From: Saprospiraceae bacterium
Lineage (GTDB): Bacteria > Bacteroidota > Bacteroidia > Chitinophagales > Saprospiraceae
Reading direction: 5' to 3'
Length of the DNA: 19,978 nucleotides
NCBI GenBank assembly: GCA_007125435.1
Contig: SLDF01000017.1
Coordinates: 1-19,978, forward strand
Shown here: piece by piece, positions 17,169 to 19,978 of the stretch
Position numbering within the stretch: the first letter of the stretch is position 1
Layout: every line of letters begins with the position of its first letter
Notes under the pieces: model-generated
Seen by the model: the letters and a program-made list of their open reading frames with translations, nothing else
Databases searched by the model: none
What the model was told of the DNA's origin: nothing
Translations under genes and position numbers: made by a program

Positions 17169-17176
17169 TATATTTG
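17169..17176 (+). promoter_or_regulatory. Possible -7 box of ftsK
   Basis: TATATTTG is an exact TAnnTTTG match, 48 bases upstream of the ATG at 17224. The sequence at the -33 position (CTTT at 17147-17150, an 18-base spacing) is only a weak match to TTTG. The location is suitable for a promoter in this phylum. Confidence 0.4.
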
Positions 17177-17223
17177 TTCAATAATTACGTTTTCGTGAGC
17201 GTTTCAGGGTAAGGAATTGAGCT

Positions 17224-19752
17224 ATGGCAAAAAGAAAAGTAAAGAAAAAGGATGGGTTTAAGTGGAGTAAGTTAGCTGCTGATCTCAGTGATGAGCGTAT
17301 CCCACGTCTATTTGGATTACTGAGCTTCTTTTTTTCCATTTATTTATTTGTTGCCTTTGTATCCTATTGTTTTACATGGAAAGAGGATCAAAGTCTGGTC
17401 TCCCACTATTCGTGGTCTATATTATTAGAAAGGAATGTCGAAATGGCCAATTGGCTGGGTAGACTCGGTGCAGTGGTATCAAACCAATTGATCTATTGGG
17501 GTTTTGGTCTGGCAAGTTTTATCTTTATTTATTTTTTGATTCAGTTCGGTCGAAAATTATTTGATCCATACAAAGTCAATATTTTTAAGACCATACAAGA
17601 TACATTACTGGTGCTCGGTATCGGAGCCCCTTTTTTAAATTTTTCTTTGGGCAATATCGTTGACAATGGTTTCCCATACGGAGGCGCATTTGGTAAGTTC
17701 GTTGTGGACTATTTGAATCCATTCATTGGTACGCCAGGTTTAATATTACTGTTTATTTTTGCTTTCGGAGCAGTGGCCATATGGTATCGATCACCTGCCA
17801 TGAACTATGTGCTCAGAGGAGACTTGATGGCAAAACTCAAAGGTTTATTTGCCGGTTTCAAAAGTAGCAGTACTACACCCAAAGCTAAATCAGTTAGGCC
17901 TGATGTCAAGCCCACTGAAACCCTCACTCAGGAAGATAATGAATGGAGCATTTACGACGGCATGGATAGTTCTAAGTCAAAGACTCCAACGCCATCTACA
18001 CAGGAAGAGCCCAAGCCTCCGACCAGCACTTCTTCTAATGGAGCCAGGCAAGGTGACTCTTTTGTCATAGAAGGACAGACAGAGCTTGCTCTCAAAGATA
18101 GCCCACCAAAGCGCATTGACGAAAAAGATGATTTTGAAGTAGAGGTCGCTCAGCCAAAGGACGAACCGGTGGTTCAAAACTATATCGAGGATGTTCAGAC
18201 AGAAGAAGAAGACCCGCTCGATCTCGAGCCTTATGATCCGACCAAAGAATTATCTAAATACAAATACCCTGAAATCAGTCTACTCGAAAACTACGCTTCT
18301 GAAGCCGTAGAGGTCGATCGCTCTGAGCTGGAGGCCAATAAAAACCAAATCGTATCTACACTCTCTAATTACAAAATTGAAATCACCAAAATCCGAGCGA
18401 CCATCGGTCCTACTGTGACCTTATATGAGATCGTGCCGGCACCTGGTGTGCGCATATCAAAGATCAGAAACCTTGAAGATGACATCGCATTGTCATTAGC
18501 AGCTCTTGGCATTAGAATTATAGCTCCTATACCGGGGAAAGGCACTATCGGTATAGAAGTGCCCAATAAGAAAAAACAAATCGTCTCTTTCAGAGAAGTT
18601 ATGAACTCCGATAAGTTCAAGAATGCTAACATGGAGTTGCCCATCGGCCTCGGTAAGACTATTGCCAACGAAGTCTTTGTAGCAGATCTGTCCAAGATGC
18701 CTCACTTGCTGATTGCAGGAGCTACCGGGCAGGGTAAGTCAGTCGGTATCAATGCCATATTGATGTCCCTACTCTACAAAAAACATCCTTCTCAGATCAA
18801 GCTCGTTCTCATAGATCCTAAGAAGGTAGAGCTCTCAATATATAGTAAAATAGAAAAGCATTTCTTAGCCTATCTTCCGAATGAAGACGAGCCCATCATC
18901 ACAGAGACTAAGAAAGTGATCAACACCCTCAATTCACTTTGTATAGAAATGGACGATCGGTACAATTTGCTCAAGAAAGCGAATGCCAGAAATATAGCAG
19001 AATATAACTCAAAATTCATTGCGCGTAAGCTGAACCCGGAAAAAGGACACAAATTCTTGCCTTATATCGTACTTGTGGTAGATGAATTCGCCGATCTTAT
19101 CATGACAGCAGGTAAGGAGGTCGAGATGCCGATAGCGAGGCTTGCACAGCTCGCCAGAGCGATAGGTATACATCTCATCATTGCCACACAGCGGCCGTCT
19201 GTCAATATCATTACCGGTGTGATTAAGGCCAATTTCCCGGCCAGGATTGCCTTCAAGGTAACCTCAGGTGTTGACTCCAAAACCATCCTGGACAGGGGAG
19301 GTGCTGACCAGCTCATCGGTCGTGGAGATATGCTTCTTTCTATTGGTGGTGATACAGTGAGGCTTCAGTGTGCTTTCGTTGATACCCCGGAGGTAGATAG
19401 GACGATCAACTTTATTGGAGATCAGAAGGGTTATCCCATTCCGTTTTTCCTCCCTGAGTACATTGGTCCGGATGATGATGGCGAAGGGCTCAATTCGATA
19501 TCGGCTGCAGATTTGGACGAAAACTTTGATGATGCCGCTCGACTTGTAGTGCAGAATCAACAGGGTTCTACATCTATGATCCAGCGCCGACTTAAGCTGG
19601 GTTATAACAGGGCAGGACGCATCATGGACCAGCTAGAAGCTTTCGGCGTCGTCGGAGCTAGTGAAGGCAGCAAAGCCAGAGAAGTGCTCATCCACGATGA
19701 ATTCGAACTCGAAAAGCACCTCGACCAAATTCGCGAGCAAAAGTATTCATAA
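17224..19752 (+). CDS. ftsK: DNA translocase FtsK
   Basis: An 842-residue septum-anchored DNA pump that clears chromosome termini from the division site and activates dif recombination by XerCD. The basic N-terminus (M-A-K-R-K-V-K-K-K) leads into four membrane segments (~29-52, ~90-110, ~124-145, ~165-187). A P/E/T/S-rich linker follows, shorter than in E. coli FtsK. The motor has an alpha subdomain (~360-480, with R-A-T-I-G-P-T-V-T-L-Y-E), Walker A G-A-T-G-Q-G-K-S (about 499-506), Walker B V-V-D-E-F-A-D-L (D620), and A-T-Q-R-P-S-V-N-I-I-T-G. The C-terminal gamma domain (~769-825, winged helix with L-K-L-G-Y-N-R-A-G-R-I-M-D-Q-L-E) reads KOPS-type polarity sequences. The length is normal for Bacteroidota. 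A ribosome-binding-like AGGAA lies just before the ATG. Confidence 0.97.
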   Translation: MAKRKVKKKDGFKWSKLAADLSDERIPRLFGLLSFFFSIYLFVAFVSYCFTWKEDQSLVSHYSWSILLERNVEMANWLGRLGAVVSNQLIYWGFGLASFIFIYFLIQFGRKLFDPYKVNIFKTIQDTLLVLGIGAPFLNFSLGNIVDNGFPYGGAFGKFVVDYLNPFIGTPGLILLFIFAFGAVAIWYRSPAMNYVLRGDLMAKLKGLFAGFKSSSTTPKAKSVRPDVKPTETLTQEDNEWSIYDGMDSSKSKTPTPSTQEEPKPPTSTSSNGARQGDSFVIEGQTELALKDSPPKRIDEKDDFEVEVAQPKDEPVVQNYIEDVQTEEEDPLDLEPYDPTKELSKYKYPEISLLENYASEAVEVDRSELEANKNQIVSTLSNYKIEITKIRATIGPTVTLYEIVPAPGVRISKIRNLEDDIALSLAALGIRIIAPIPGKGTIGIEVPNKKKQIVSFREVMNSDKFKNANMELPIGLGKTIANEVFVADLSKMPHLLIAGATGQGKSVGINAILMSLLYKKHPSQIKLVLIDPKKVELSIYSKIEKHFLAYLPNEDEPIITETKKVINTLNSLCIEMDDRYNLLKKANARNIAEYNSKFIARKLNPEKGHKFLPYIVLVVDEFADLIMTAGKEVEMPIARLAQLARAIGIHLIIATQRPSVNIITGVIKANFPARIAFKVTSGVDSKTILDRGGADQLIGRGDMLLSIGGDTVRLQCAFVDTPEVDRTINFIGDQKGYPIPFFLPEYIGPDDDGEGLNSISAADLDENFDDAARLVVQNQQGSTSMIQRRLKLGYNRAGRIMDQLEAFGVVGASEGSKAREVLIHDEFELEKHLDQIREQKYS

Positions 19753-19978
19753 GCATCTTTTGCCATTTAATGCCACTTTTATGCATTTAGGTTTCGTGGT
19801 GCGGGTTTAGATCGACGAAGGAGATTCACGAATACCACAAAAATATAAAAGCAATAAGACTAAATGGTATTCAGCCTTTTATTAAGGAACAGTCGATGCT
19901 GAGCCGAGGGCGGCTATACTTTGATGAAAATCTTTACGTCTATTCATAGCAAATACTTCAAATAAAAAAAAAACAGGA
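19753..19978. other. Intergenic tail after ftsK
   Basis: No gene is visible in the last 226 bases. A 5-bp hairpin AGCCG/CGGCT (19902-19915) is present without a following T tract, and a poly-A run sits at the right edge. A terminator for ftsK is not evident. Confidence 0.5.

Overview
The window looks like a chromosomal segment of a Bacteroidota bacterium, most likely from the Saprospiria or a nearby marine/freshwater lineage. The phylum call rests on a type IX secretion (T9SS) C-terminal sorting domain, a TonB-dependent receptor with an N-terminal carboxypeptidase-regulatory-like domain, a triple-tyrosine/beta-propeller membrane regulator with a C-terminal helix-turn-helix, TAnnTTTG-type -7 boxes, and starts that mostly lack a strong Shine-Dalgarno. 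The class-level call is an inference from the style of the giant DxCGN-repeat adhesin.

Layout. (1) 1-3657: the 3' part of a giant secreted, cysteine-rich repeat protein. It enters from the left edge with two nearly identical 234-bp tandem units, runs through twelve DxCGN-type modules and a SprB/PKD-like domain, and is cut by an in-frame TGA at 3373-3375. The T9SS sorting domain follows that stop in the same frame. A strong hairpin terminator closes the unit at 3686-3728. (2) 3731-9013: a block bounded by two inverted copies of a ~115-bp GC-rich repeat. It holds a TonB-dependent receptor (+), a membrane family-2 glycosyltransferase (+) and a convergent family-4 glycosyltransferase (-). (3) 9327-10797: an NlpE-like lipoprotein overlapping an unrecognised secreted protein. 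(4) 10798-11455: a long intergenic stretch with a ~194-bp fold-back (MITE-like) element. (5) 11456-14103: recQ and aroQ, probably one operon. (6) 14170-17019: a membrane-tethered sensor/transcription regulator. (7) 17224-19752: ftsK, followed by a non-coding tail.

How the genes fit together. The left half is envelope and surface biology: a secreted adhesin-like protein, outer-membrane uptake, glycosyl transfer, and lipoprotein stress sensing or copper handling. The right half is core housekeeping: DNA repair, the shikimate pathway and chromosome segregation, with one signalling gene. I see no complete defence, secretion or biosynthetic system, no tRNA or rRNA and no CRISPR array. The most unusual items are the isolated in-frame stop that separates the adhesin from its sorting signal, the inverted structured repeat pair, and the fold-back element upstream of recQ.
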